Assembly (NCBI GenBank): GCA_024711415.1
Contig: JANJSW010000251.1
Coordinates: 1-7,161 of the forward strand
Direction of reading: 5' to 3'
DNA: 7,161 nucleotides
Source of the DNA: Thermomonas sp.
GTDB lineage: Bacteria; Pseudomonadota; Gammaproteobacteria; Xanthomonadales; Xanthomonadaceae
Part shown: one piece after another, positions 1 to 6,941 of the stretch
Position numbering within the stretch: position 1 is the stretch's first letter
How the letters are laid out: every line of letters starts with the position of its first letter
Made by a program: the position numbers and the translations under genes
The notes under the pieces: model-generated
Database searches by the model: none
What the model was told of the DNA's origin: nothing
The model's input: the letters and a program-made list of their open reading frames with translations, nothing else

Positions 1-1
1 G

Positions 2-214
2 GACGAGGATGAGGCGCCGGTGCTGATCGCCGCGCCGGACTCCGACGCCGCGCCGCGCCCGCTGCTGATCCACCGGCGCGACGACGCGCCGGTCGGCGCC
101 TTCGCGCGCGTGCTGGAAGTGGTGCCGGCCGACCCGGCCGCGCGCGGCCCGCTGCGCGAGCGCTGGAAGCACTACCAGTCGCTGGGCTTCGATCTCAAGA
201 AATACGACATGTAA
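2..214 (+). CDS. holC: DNA polymerase III subunit chi, C-terminal part (5' end outside window)
   Basis: The reading frame is open from the left edge to the TAA at 212-214, giving 70 visible residues; the ATG at position 20 is internal, not the start. Chi is an accessory subunit of the DNA polymerase III clamp loader; with psi it links the replisome to single-stranded-DNA-binding protein in the cytoplasm. The C-terminal segment (visible residues 34-70) resembles the end of E. coli HolC: a VLEVVP strand, then an LRERWKHYQSLGF helix matching the family's ARERYKAYRVAGF. The visible half fits a family of roughly 140-150 residues. It sits directly upstream of valS, the gene order also seen in E. 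coli and Xanthomonas. The identification rests on this C-terminal similarity and on synteny; the N-terminal half cannot be checked here. Confidence 0.85.
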   Translation, partial: DEDEAPVLIAAPDSDAAPRPLLIHRRDDAPVGAFARVLEVVPADPAARGPLRERWKHYQSLGFDLKKYDM

Positions 215-252
215 CGGCGTGCAGGCGGAGCAAAAGCCCCGATCCAAACGCC

Positions 253-319
253 ATGGGTACGGCTCCGGCCGCGCCCGCATGAAGCACACCAACCGCTTTC
301 GATGACGACCCACCGATGA
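253..319 (+). promoter_or_regulatory. Chain of three mini-ORFs running into the valS start (possible translational-coupling leader)
   Basis: Three very short ORFs tile the end of the holC-valS gap: 253-282 (MGTAPAAPA), 279-305 (MKHTNRFR) and 302-319 (MTTHR). Each stop codon overlaps the next start as ATGA, at 279-282, 302-305 and 316-319, the last ATG being that of valS. valS itself has no convincing Shine-Dalgarno sequence, so re-initiating ribosomes could supply its translation. The nearest purine-rich element, GGAG at 227-230, is 22 nt before the first mini-ORF, which is too far to be a normal ribosome binding site. None of the peptides contains valine, so this is not a classical valine attenuator. 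The overlaps are seen directly; any function is inference and chance is possible. Confidence 0.3.
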
Positions 320-3144
320 CCACCCTCGCCTCCGGCTTCGACCCGCAATCCTTCGAAACCCGCCTGTACCAGCAGTGGGAGGGCAGCGGCGCGTTCGCGC
401 CGACCGGCGACGGCCCGGCCTACACCATCCTGCTGCCGCCGCCCAACGTTACCGGCACGCTGCACATGGGCCATGCGTTCCAGCACACGCTGATGGACGC
501 ACTGGTGCGCTACCACCGCATGCGTGGCTACCGCACCCTGTGGCAGATGGGCACCGACCACGCCGGCATCGCCACCGAAATGGTGGTCAGCCGCAACCTT
601 GCGATCGAAGGCAAGGGCGAAACCCGCGACTCGCTGGGCCGCGAAAAGTTCATCGAGAAGGTCTGGGAGTGGAAGCAACACAGCGGCGACACAATCGAGC
701 GGCAGATGCGCCGCCTCGGCGCGTCCGGCGACTGGTCGCGCAGCGTGTTCACCATGGACCCGATGCCGTCGCGGGCAGTCACCGAAGCCTTCGTGCGCCT
801 GTATGAGCAGGGCCTGATCTACCGCGGCCAGCGGCTGGTCAACTGGGACCCGGTGCTGAAGACCGCGATCTCCGACCTGGAGGTGGTGAGCGAGGAAGAA
901 AGCGGCCACCTGTGGTCGATCCGCTACCCGCTGGCCGACGGGGCGAGCTACGAGCACGTGGAGGTCGATGCCGACGGCGTCGAGATCCTGCGCGAGACCC
1001 GCGACTACGTAGTGGTGGCCACCACCCGTCCGGAAACCATGCTCGGCGACACCGCCGCGATGGTGCATCCGGAAGACCCGCGCTACCTCGCGCTGCACGG
1101 CAAGTCCGTCGAGCTGCCGCTGACCGGCCGCCGCATCCCCGTCATCACCGACGACTACGTCGACCGCGCCTTCGGCACCGGCGTGGTCAAGGTGACGCCG
1201 GCGCACGACTTCAACGACTACGCGGTGGGCCAACGGCATTCGCTGCCGCTGATCAACATCTTCACCGACGACGCGCGGGTGGTTTCCAGCCGCGACGACA
1301 TCGCCGACAAGTACCGCGGCCTGGATCGCTTCGATGCGCGCAAGCTGATCGTCGCCGACCTCGACGCCGCCGGGCTGCTGGTCGAGGTCAAGCCGCACAA
1401 GCTGCAGGTGCCGCGCGGCGACCGCAGCGGCCAGGTGATCGAGCCCTACCTGACCGACCAGTGGTTCGTGCAGATGGACACGCTGGGCAAGCGCGGGCTG
1501 GAACTCGCGGAGAGCGGCGCGGTGAAGTTCGTGCCGCCGAACTGGATCAACACCTACCGCCACTGGATGGAGAACCTGCAGGACTGGTGCATCAGCCGCC
1601 AGCTGTGGTGGGGCCACCGCATCCCGGCGTGGTTCGACGCGGCGGGCAAGGTCTTTGTTGGCCGCAGCGAGGCCGAGGTGCGCGCGGCGCACGGCCTCGG
1701 CGATGCGCCGCTGCGACAGGACCCGGACGTGCTGGAGACCTGGTTCTCCTCGGCGATGTTCCCGTTCAGCACGCAGGGCTGGCCTGACGCGGCGGCGATG
1801 GCCGAGCGCGGCTTCGCCCGGCATCTGCCGTCGAACGTGCTGGTCACCGGCTTCGACATCATCTTCTTCTGGGTCGCCCGGATGGTGATGATGACCGACC
1901 ACTTCACCGGCCAGGTGCCGTTCCACGATGTCTACATCACCGGCCTGGTGCGCGACAAGAACGGCCACAAGATGTCGAAGTCGAAGGGCAACGTGCTGGA
2001 CCCGATCGACATCATCGACGGCATCAGCGCCGACGACCTGGTCGCCAAGCGCACCTTCGGGCTGATGCAGCCGAAGATGGCCGAGAAGATCGAGAAGGAC
2101 ACCCGCAAGGAGTTCCCGAACGGCATCAACCCGCACGGCGCCGACGCGCTGCGCTTCACCATGGCCGCGCTGGCCGGCCCCGGCCGCGACATCAAGTTCG
2201 ACCTCGCCCGCGCCGAGGGCTACAAGAATTTCTGCAACAAGCTGTGGAACGCAACGCGCTTCGCGCTGATGAACGTCGGCGACGCAACCTTCACCGGCAA
2301 GCCGCAGCCCGGCACCGACGCCGAACGCTGGATCCTGTCGCAGCTCGACCGGGTCAGCGCGGAAGCCGCGGAACACTTCGCCAGCTACCGCTTCGACCTG
2401 CTGGCGCAGTGCCTGTACGAATTCGCCTGGAACCAGTTCTGCGACTGGTTCGTGGAGCTGGCCAAGCCGGCATTGAATGGCGATGACGCCGCCACCGCGG
2501 ACAGCACCCGCCACACCTTGCTTTACGTGCTGGACGCACTGCTGCGCATGCTGCATCCGCTCATCCCGTTCGTCACCGAGGAGCTGTGGCAGGCCGTGGC
2601 GCCCAGGCTCGGCAAGTCCGGCAGCCTGATGCTGCAGCCATACCCGCAGGCCGGCGACATCGACACCACCGCCTTCGCGCAGGCCGATGCCGACATCGAA
2701 TGGCTGAAGGCCATGGCCAGCGCGGTGCGCCGCATCCGCAGCGAACTGGGCGTGTCGCCGGCCAAGCAGCTGGCCCTGCTGGCGCGCGGCGGCGGCGCCG
2801 ACGATGCCTCGCGCCTGCAGCGTTTCGATGCCTCGCTGCGCTTCCTGTGCAAGCTGGAACGCATCGAAATCATCGCCGGTGAACCGCCCGCGGCCGCACC
2901 GGCCGTGGTCGGCGAGCTGCAGCTGTTCGTGCCGCTGGAAGGCCTGGTGGACCTGGACGCCGAACGCGCGCGCCTGGACAAGGAAATCGCCAAGGTCGCC
3001 GCGGAAAAGGACAAGAGCGAGGCCAAGCTGGCGAAGTTCGGCGCCGGCGTGCCGGCCGCGGTGGTGGAGCAGGAGCGGGCGCGCCTGGTCGACTGGACCG
3101 GCAAGCTTGACGCGCTCTCCGCGCAACGGAGTAGGCTGGGCTAG
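316..3144 (+). CDS. valS: Valyl-tRNA synthetase (class Ia)
   Basis: This cytoplasmic enzyme charges tRNA-Val with valine using ATP. The 942 residues match the usual length (E. coli, about 951). Visible in order: the HIGH motif as HMGH at 50-53 within [13 protein letters not shown]; the editing (CP1) domain at about 190-400, with TTRPET at 236-241 and the [16 protein letters not shown] block from 287, which hydrolyses mischarged Thr-tRNA; the conserved [19 protein letters not shown] block at 419-437; and KMSKS at 552-556. About 37 residues after KMSKS (around 570-607, ending PNGINPHG) resemble the insertion typical of proteobacterial and eukaryotic ValRS. The anticodon-binding domain includes [13 protein letters not shown] at 747-759, and the C-terminal coiled coil spans about 880-942. 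The frame is open upstream only to a TGA at 280-282 with no other start codon, so ATG 316 is secure although its ribosome binding site is poor. Nothing essential is missing. Confidence 0.98.
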   Translation: MTTLASGFDPQSFETRLYQQWEGSGAFAPTGDGPAYTILLPPPNVTGTLHMGHAFQHTLMDALVRYHRMRGYRTLWQMGTDHAGIATEMVVSRNLAIEGKGETRDSLGREKFIEKVWEWKQHSGDTIERQMRRLGASGDWSRSVFTMDPMPSRAVTEAFVRLYEQGLIYRGQRLVNWDPVLKTAISDLEVVSEEESGHLWSIRYPLADGASYEHVEVDADGVEILRETRDYVVVATTRPETMLGDTAAMVHPEDPRYLALHGKSVELPLTGRRIPVITDDYVDRAFGTGVVKVTPAHDFNDYAVGQRHSLPLINIFTDDARVVSSRDDIADKYRGLDRFDARKLIVADLDAAGLLVEVKPHKLQVPRGDRSGQVIEPYLTDQWFVQMDTLGKRGLELAESGAVKFVPPNWINTYRHWMENLQDWCISRQLWWGHRIPAWFDAAGKVFVGRSEAEVRAAHGLGDAPLRQDPDVLETWFSSAMFPFSTQGWPDAAAMAERGFARHLPSNVLVTGFDIIFFWVARMVMMTDHFTGQVPFHDVYITGLVRDKNGHKMSKSKGNVLDPIDIIDGISADDLVAKRTFGLMQPKMAEKIEKDTRKEFPNGINPHGADALRFTMAALAGPGRDIKFDLARAEGYKNFCNKLWNATRFALMNVGDATFTGKPQPGTDAERWILSQLDRVSAEAAEHFASYRFDLLAQCLYEFAWNQFCDWFVELAKPALNGDDAATADSTRHTLLYVLDALLRMLHPLIPFVTEELWQAVAPRLGKSGSLMLQPYPQAGDIDTTAFAQADADIEWLKAMASAVRRIRSELGVSPAKQLALLARGGGADDASRLQRFDASLRFLCKLERIEIIAGEPPAAAPAVVGELQLFVPLEGLVDLDAERARLDKEIAKVAAEKDKSEAKLAKFGAGVPAAVVEQERARLVDWTGKLDALSAQRSRLG
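3107..3137 (+). promoter_or_regulatory. Possible promoter for the diguanylate cyclase gene
   Basis: Inside the 3' end of valS is TTGACG (3107-3112), a 5/6 match to the -35 consensus, followed after 19 bp by TAGGCT (3132-3137), a weak -10. A second -10-like hexamer, TAGCAT at 3142-3147, is too far (29 bp) from this -35. A 5-bp inverted repeat, CTCCG/CGGAG (3117-3121 and 3127-3131), lies in the spacer. The good -35 with a long spacer and poor -10 makes this only a tentative call; the gene may instead be read through from valS. Confidence 0.25.
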
Positions 3145-3150
3145 CATCAG

Positions 3151-3176
3151 CGCCCCGGGGCTACCGCGCCGGGGCG
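3151..3176 (+). terminator. GC-rich stem-loop between valS and the diguanylate cyclase gene
   Basis: A perfect 8-bp inverted repeat, CGCCCCGG (3151-3158) and CCGGGGCG (3169-3176), surrounds a 10-nt loop and begins 7 bp after the valS stop. No T-tract follows, so it is not a canonical intrinsic terminator. It could still protect the valS mRNA 3' end, slow polymerase, or lie in the 5' leader of the next gene. The stem is seen directly; the role is inference. Confidence 0.35.
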
Positions 3177-3204
3177 ATGCACACGCCAGCGAGGGCATCC
3201 ACAG

Positions 3205-4557
3205 ATGGCCAGCCAGACCCCGGTCAACCGTGCGCCGACAACCGCAGACCCCTATCGCCAGTTGCTGGACGAGGTGGGCGCATTCGTCTACACCACCGAC
3301 CTGGAAGGCCGCTACACGTATGCCAACCAGCTGGTGCTGGACCTGCTGGGCGGTCACCCGCTTGATGCCGTGCTGGGCAAGTCGTTCACCGACTTCGTCG
3401 ACATCGGCGAAGCCGGCGACACCTTGCGCAAGACCGATCGGCGCGTGCTGGAGCTGGGCGAAACCATCGCCCGCGAGGAAACCAACTACATCCACGCCAC
3501 CGGCGAATCGCGCAGCTATTGGTCGATCAAGAAACCGCTGCGAGATGCCAGCAGCGCCATCATCGGGATGATCGGGATTTCCCACGACATCACCGAGAAG
3601 AAGCAGCTGGAGGACCGGGTGCGCCAGCAGAAGGAACTGCTGGACACCGTGCTCGACAACATCGACGGGCTGGTCTACGTCAAAGGGGCCGATCGCCGCT
3701 TCCGCTATGCCAACCGGCACCTGGCCGATGTGTTCGGCCGGCCGGTGGAGCAGATCGTCGGCAGGCTGGACAGCGAGCTGATGCCGCGCGAGGCCGCCGA
3801 TGCGTTCTGGGAAAAGGACCTGCACATGCTGGCCACCGGCGAGCGCTATGCGGGCGAGGAATCCCTCATCGACGCGCAGGGCCGCCTGCGCCACTACTGG
3901 AGCGTGGTGGTGCCGTGGCCGGACTTCAACGGCAGTCCCGCGCTGATCGGCCTGGTCACCGACATCACCGAGCTGCACGCGCTGAAGGAAGAACTGCAGC
4001 GGCAGGTGCGCACCGACAGCCTGACCGGGCTGGCCAACCGGCGCAGCTTCCAGGAACGCGCGGAAAGCGAGTTCGCGCGTAGCCGCCGACACGGCACGCC
4101 GTTGAGCCTGGTCGCCATCGACATCGATCATTTCAAGCGGGTCAACGACGACTACGGCCACGCCGTCGGCGACCACGTGCTGCAGGACTTCGCCGGGTGC
4201 TGCCAGCACGCACTGCGCGAGGAGGACCTGTGCGCGCGCACCGGCGGTGAGGAATTCTGCATCCTGCTGCCCGACACCGACGCGGATGCCGCCCGCGTGA
4301 TTGCCGAACGCATCCGGCTGATGACCGCCAGCTGCCGCCCCTGCCCCGAGCACCCCGCGCTGGCGATCACCGCCAGCTTCGGCATCGCCTGCGTCGAACC
4401 GAGCGACCCGAATTTCGGCACGGTGTTCTCTCGCGCCGACCGCGCCCTGTACGCTGCCAAGGAACAGGGCCGCGACCGCACCTGCGTGCTGCGCGCCGAA
4501 CCCGCGGAACCGACGGCGGCGCCAGCCGCACAGCCGCGGCCCGCGATCCAGGACTGA
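3205..4557 (+). CDS. PAS-PAS-GGDEF diguanylate cyclase
   Basis: The 450-residue protein should condense two GTP into c-di-GMP, the messenger controlling motility and biofilm formation. PAS 1 spans about 17-131 (ending ISHDITEKK) and PAS 2 about 145-256 (ending LVTDITELHALKEEL). A short helical linker leads to the GGDEF domain at about 270-430. Catalytic features are intact: DSLTGLANRRSF from D271, the metal-binding DIDHFK at 306-311, NDDYGH at 314-319, and the active-site loop GGEEF at 347-351. An RxxD inhibitory site (REED, 338-341) lies exactly five residues upstream, predicting product feedback inhibition. No signal peptide or membrane segment is visible, so a cytoplasmic sensor is expected; the PAS ligand is unknown. 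The tail (431-450) is Ala/Pro-rich and probably disordered. GAGGG at 3191-3195, 9 nt before the ATG, supports the start. The gene is codirectional with valS (60-bp gap) and copL (97-bp gap), but no functional link is shown. Confidence 0.95.
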   Translation: MASQTPVNRAPTTADPYRQLLDEVGAFVYTTDLEGRYTYANQLVLDLLGGHPLDAVLGKSFTDFVDIGEAGDTLRKTDRRVLELGETIAREETNYIHATGESRSYWSIKKPLRDASSAIIGMIGISHDITEKKQLEDRVRQQKELLDTVLDNIDGLVYVKGADRRFRYANRHLADVFGRPVEQIVGRLDSELMPREAADAFWEKDLHMLATGERYAGEESLIDAQGRLRHYWSVVVPWPDFNGSPALIGLVTDITELHALKEELQRQVRTDSLTGLANRRSFQERAESEFARSRRHGTPLSLVAIDIDHFKRVNDDYGHAVGDHVLQDFAGCCQHALREEDLCARTGGEEFCILLPDTDADAARVIAERIRLMTASCRPCPEHPALAITASFGIACVEPSDPNFGTVFSRADRALYAAKEQGRDRTCVLRAEPAEPTAAPAAQPRPAIQD

Positions 4558-4560
4558 GCA

Positions 4561-4583
4561 GCGCCGGCGGCCTTGCCGGGCGC
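4561..4583 (+). terminator. Imperfect hairpin after the diguanylate cyclase gene
   Basis: Just 3 bp after the stop, GCGCCGGC (4561-4568) can pair with GCC-G-GGCGC (4575-4583), leaving one bulged G and a 6-nt loop. There is no T-run downstream, so intrinsic termination is doubtful. It is the only candidate separating this gene from the copper operon. The rest of the 4558-4654 gap holds the copL promoter. Confidence 0.25.
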
Positions 4584-4639
4584 CCCGCCAGGCCAGCCTG
4601 TTCCCCGGCATCGCTGTTCAACCTGCGCCCATCCCCGGG

Positions 4640-4655
4640 TGCTACAGTCCCCGCA
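4640..4655 (+). promoter_or_regulatory. Extended -10 promoter of copL, positioned for a leaderless transcript
   Basis: TGC-TACAGT (4640-4648) matches an extended -10 element (TGn plus 4/6 of TATAAT). Exactly six bases separate the hexamer from the copL ATG, so the standard start point falls on the A of the ATG at 4655. No Shine-Dalgarno sequence precedes this ATG, which fits a leaderless mRNA. No good -35 is present: TTCAAC at 4617-4622 is weak and 20 bp away, as expected if the promoter leans on the TG extension or an activator. An imperfect inverted repeat, GCGCCC (4625-4630)/GGGTGC (4637-4642), overlaps it and could be an operator. Confidence 0.5.
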
Positions 4656-5050
4656 TGCTGCGCAGGCTGTCCCACTGGCTGTTGATCCTCCTGCTGATGC
4701 TGAACGGCATCGGCAGCGCCGCCGCGGGGGTTTCGATGCACCTGGACGCGCTCCAGAGCCTGCATCACGCAGCGCCCACCCGGGTGGTCGCGGACCATCA
4801 CGCGCAGCACGACAGCCAGACGGGCACGGCAACCGCTTCCAAATCGGCGGATCACCCCGGCGACTGCGGCGATAACTGCTGCGGCGATGCCGACAGCTGC
4901 CAGTGCCTGTGCCTGCATCACGCCCAGGCCCTGGATCTACCGCTGCCGCACCTGCCGTCGCTTGCCGGAACGGGCCTGGTCGCCTCGCTGGCGACGCTGG
5001 GCATTCCCGCGCCGCCATTGGGCGAGGACATCCGGCCTCCCATCCGCTGA
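4655..5050 (+). CDS. copL: CopL-type metal-binding regulatory protein
   Basis: This 131-residue protein matches the CopL type found directly upstream of copAB in Xanthomonas and relatives, where work on xanthomonads reported it to be needed for copper-inducible expression of the operon. Residues 1-24 form a signal peptide: basic MLRR, a Leu-rich core, then SAAA. The mature part is rich in copper ligands: histidines at 29, 37, 38, 48, 49, 52 and 67, and six cysteines at 71, 75, 76, 82, 84 and 86 followed by HH at 88-89 (pattern C-x3-CC-x5-C-x-C-x-C-x-HH). A mildly hydrophobic stretch (about 102-120) precedes a charged end. The start is set by the promoter geometry (leaderless) and by the signal peptide beginning there. 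It lies 97 bp before copA. Whether the protein senses copper, buffers it, or acts through its translation cannot be decided from sequence. Confidence 0.88.
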   Translation: MLRRLSHWLLILLLMLNGIGSAAAGVSMHLDALQSLHHAAPTRVVADHHAQHDSQTGTATASKSADHPGDCGDNCCGDADSCQCLCLHHAQALDLPLPHLPSLAGTGLVASLATLGIPAPPLGEDIRPPIR

Positions 5051-5058
5051 CGGGGAGC

Positions 5059-5107
5059 CCGGCGCCGACGGCGCCGGTTGTCGTGCCCACGCCGCAAGGG
5101 TGGGCGT
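5059..5107 (+). promoter_or_regulatory. Two inverted repeats in the copL-copA leader
   Basis: The first is a perfect 8-bp stem, CCGGCGCC (5059-5066) and GGCGCCGG (5070-5077), with a 3-nt loop, starting 8 bp after the copL stop. The second is GCCCAC (5085-5090) with GTGGGC (5100-5105) and a 9-nt loop; an alternative pairing, ACGCC (5089-5093) with GGCGT (5103-5107), would exclude it. Neither is followed by a T-tract. They lie between the leader gene and the copA ribosome binding site, so they could modulate read-through, mRNA stability or copA translation. The pairings are seen; the function is inference. Confidence 0.4.
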
Positions 5108-5137
5108 CAGTGCCGGTCCATCGGCCATTCGACCCCT

Positions 5138-5141
5138 GGAG
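5138..5141 (+). promoter_or_regulatory. Ribosome binding site that fixes the copA start
   Basis: GGAG lies 6 nt before the ATG at 5148. It matters because the copA frame stays open far upstream, to an ATG at 4887 inside copL. This site, together with the Tat signal peptide starting right after the ATG, marks 5148 as the true start. Confidence 0.75.
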
Positions 5142-5147
5142 CGTTCC

Positions 5148-6941
5148 ATGTCCCTGTTTCCTTCCGGCAGCGGAGGCGGCCTGCCCTCGCCATCGCGCCG
5201 TCGTTTCATCCAAGGCCTCGCTGCGGCGGGCGCCGTCTCCCCCCTCGGGCTCTGGCCCAAGCCCGGCTGGGCGCTGCGATCCCCCGGGCAGCCGGAGGTG
5301 CTGGCCGGCACCGAGTTCGACCTGCGCGTCGGCGAGACGCTGGTCAACTACACCGGCAGGACGCGCCCGGCCGTCACCGTCAACGGCAGCCTGCCGGCGC
5401 CGATCCTGCGCTGGAAGGAAGGCACGACCGTGGCCCTGCGCGTGCGCAACGAGCTGCCGCGCGGCTCGATCCACGGCCCGGACACATCCGTCCATTGGCA
5501 CGGCATCCTGCTGCCCGCGAACATGGACGGCGTGCCGGGGATGAGCTTCGACGGCATCCGTCCGGGCGAGAGTTACCTGTACCGCTTCCAGGTCCGGCAG
5601 TCCGGCACCTACTGGTACCACAGCCATTCCGGCTTCCAGGAACAGGGCGGCATGTACGGGCCGCTGATCATCGACCCGATCGAGCCGGAGCCGTTCGCGT
5701 TCGACCGCGACTACGTGGTGTTCCTGTCCGACTGGACCGACATGGACCCGGCCCGGCTGTTCGCCCGGCTGAAGAAGATGTCCAGCCACGACAATTACTA
5801 CCAGCGGACCGTCGGCGATTTCCTGCGCGACGTCGAGCGCAAGGGCACACGGGCCACGCTGGCCGACCGCGGCGCCTGGGGCCGGATGCGGATGACGCCG
5901 ACCGACCTGTCCGACGTGAACGCCCACACCTATACCTACCTGCTCAACGGCACCACCGCGCTGGGCAACTGGACCGGGTTGTTCAAGCCGGGCGAGAAGG
6001 TGCGGCTGCGCTTCATCAATGGTTCGGCGATGACCTATTTCGACGTCCGCATCCCCGGCCTGGAGATGACCGTGGTGGCGGTGGACGGCCAGTACGTGCA
6101 TCCGCTCACGGTTGACGAGCTGCGGCTGGCGGCGGCGGAAACGTTCGACGTGATCGTCGAGCCGCGGGGCCAGGAGGCCTACACCATCTTCGCCCAGGAC
6201 AGCGCGCGCACCGGATGGGTGTCGGCCACCCTGGCCGAGCGCGAGGGCCTGCGCGCGCCGGTGCCGGCGCTGGACCCGCGGCCGCTGCTCGGCATGGCGG
6301 ACATGGGCCATGGCGGGATGGACGGCATGGCACACGCGCATGGCGCAGCTGCAGGCGGATCCAGCCATGGCGGCCACGACATGCCCGGCATGGATCACGG
6401 CGGCGCGGGCATGCAGGCGCACCCGGCCAGCGAAACCGACAACCCGCTGGTGGACATGCAGACCATGATGCCGGCCCCGAAACTGTCGGACCCGGGCATC
6501 GGCCTGCGCGACAACGGCCGCAAGGTGGCGACCTACGCCGACCTCCGCAGCACCTTCCAGGACCCGGACGGGCGCGAGCCCGGGCGCACGATCGAGCTGC
6601 ACCTGACCGGCCACATGGAGAAGTTCGCGTGGTCGTTCGACGGGCTGAAGTTCGCCCAGGCCGAGCCGCTCAGGCTGACCTACGGCGAGCGGGTCCGGAT
6701 CGTGCTGGTCAACGACACGATGATGAGCCACCCGATCCACCTGCATGGCTTGTGGAGCGACCTGGAAGACGAGCAAGGCAATTTCCACCTGCGCAAGCAC
6801 ACCATCGACATGCCGCCCGGGACGAAACGCAGCTACCGGGTGCGGGCCGATGCGCTCGGCCTCTGGGCCTACCACTGCCATCTGTTCTTCCACATGGAGT
6901 CGGGCATGTTCCGCGAAGTGCGGGTGGAGGAAGGCGCATGA
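5148..6941 (+). CDS. copA: Copper-resistance multicopper oxidase CopA (Tat-exported)
   Basis: This periplasmic oxidase is thought to detoxify Cu(I) by oxidation and to bind copper. At 597 residues it is close to Pseudomonas syringae CopA (about 609). A Tat signal, SRRRFIQ at 16-22, precedes a hydrophobic stretch at 23-36, implying export folded with copper bound. Three cupredoxin domains follow at about 55-167, 180-365 and 470-597. All copper ligands are present: HWHG at 116-119, HSH at 158-160, HPIHLHG at 528-534, and HCHLFFHMESGM at 576-587, where C577, H582 and M587, with H528, form the type 1 site and the remaining histidines the type 2/3 cluster. Between domains 2 and 3, residues 383-425 hold seven Met and seven His (MGHGGMDGM, GHDMPGMDHGG), a likely extra copper-binding loop. 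It follows copL and overlaps copB by 4 bp. It should not be confused with the P-type ATPase also named CopA. Confidence 0.97.
   Translation: MSLFPSGSGGGLPSPSRRRFIQGLAAAGAVSPLGLWPKPGWALRSPGQPEVLAGTEFDLRVGETLVNYTGRTRPAVTVNGSLPAPILRWKEGTTVALRVRNELPRGSIHGPDTSVHWHGILLPANMDGVPGMSFDGIRPGESYLYRFQVRQSGTYWYHSHSGFQEQGGMYGPLIIDPIEPEPFAFDRDYVVFLSDWTDMDPARLFARLKKMSSHDNYYQRTVGDFLRDVERKGTRATLADRGAWGRMRMTPTDLSDVNAHTYTYLLNGTTALGNWTGLFKPGEKVRLRFINGSAMTYFDVRIPGLEMTVVAVDGQYVHPLTVDELRLAAAETFDVIVEPRGQEAYTIFAQDSARTGWVSATLAEREGLRAPVPALDPRPLLGMADMGHGGMDGMAHAHGAAAGGSSHGGHDMPGMDHGGAGMQAHPASETDNPLVDMQTMMPAPKLSDPGIGLRDNGRKVATYADLRSTFQDPDGREPGRTIELHLTGHMEKFAWSFDGLKFAQAEPLRLTYGERVRIVLVNDTMMSHPIHLHGLWSDLEDEQGNFHLRKHTIDMPPGTKRSYRVRADALGLWAYHCHLFFHMESGMFREVRVEEGA
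6926..6930 (+). promoter_or_regulatory. Strong ribosome binding site for copB, inside copA
   Basis: GGAGG within the last codons of copA sits 7 nt before the copB ATG at 6938. Together with the ATGA overlap at 6938-6941, it indicates translational coupling of copA and copB. Confidence 0.8.

Noticed and set aside
20..214. A complete 64-residue protein starting at 20
   Set aside because: The frame is open to the left edge and the sequence matches only the C-terminal half of HolC, so the ATG at 20 is an internal methionine codon.
279..305. Valine attenuation leader peptide ahead of valS
   Set aside because: The peptide MKHTNRFR and its neighbours contain no valine codons, and no terminator/antiterminator pair or T-box-like element is visible in 215-315.
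3177..3365. Small ORF overlapping the start of the diguanylate cyclase gene
   Set aside because: It is out of frame with a well-supported gene, has no ribosome binding site of its own, and its composition is that of a frame-shifted GC-rich shadow.
172..4611. A 1479-codon open frame on the minus strand covering valS and the diguanylate cyclase gene
   Set aside because: It is exactly antisense to two confidently identified genes and its translation is rich in Arg, Ala, Gly, His and Val with no recognisable domain. High GC with G/C third positions removes stop codons from the opposite strand, which explains its length.
4558..4654. CopR-type copper operator or other known copper box
   Set aside because: No AT-containing palindrome of the copper-box type is present; only an imperfect GC-rich dyad overlaps the promoter, which is too weak to name.
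4887..5147. Upstream extension of copA to an ATG at 4887
   Set aside because: The extension overlaps copL in another frame, would bury the Tat signal about 100 residues inside the protein, and has no ribosome binding site. The ATG at 5148 has GGAG 6 nt upstream and gives the family's usual length.
4152..6893. A 913-codon open frame on the minus strand across copL and copA
   Set aside because: It is the same GC-driven shadow effect; it opposes copA motifs that are plainly real and its product resembles nothing.
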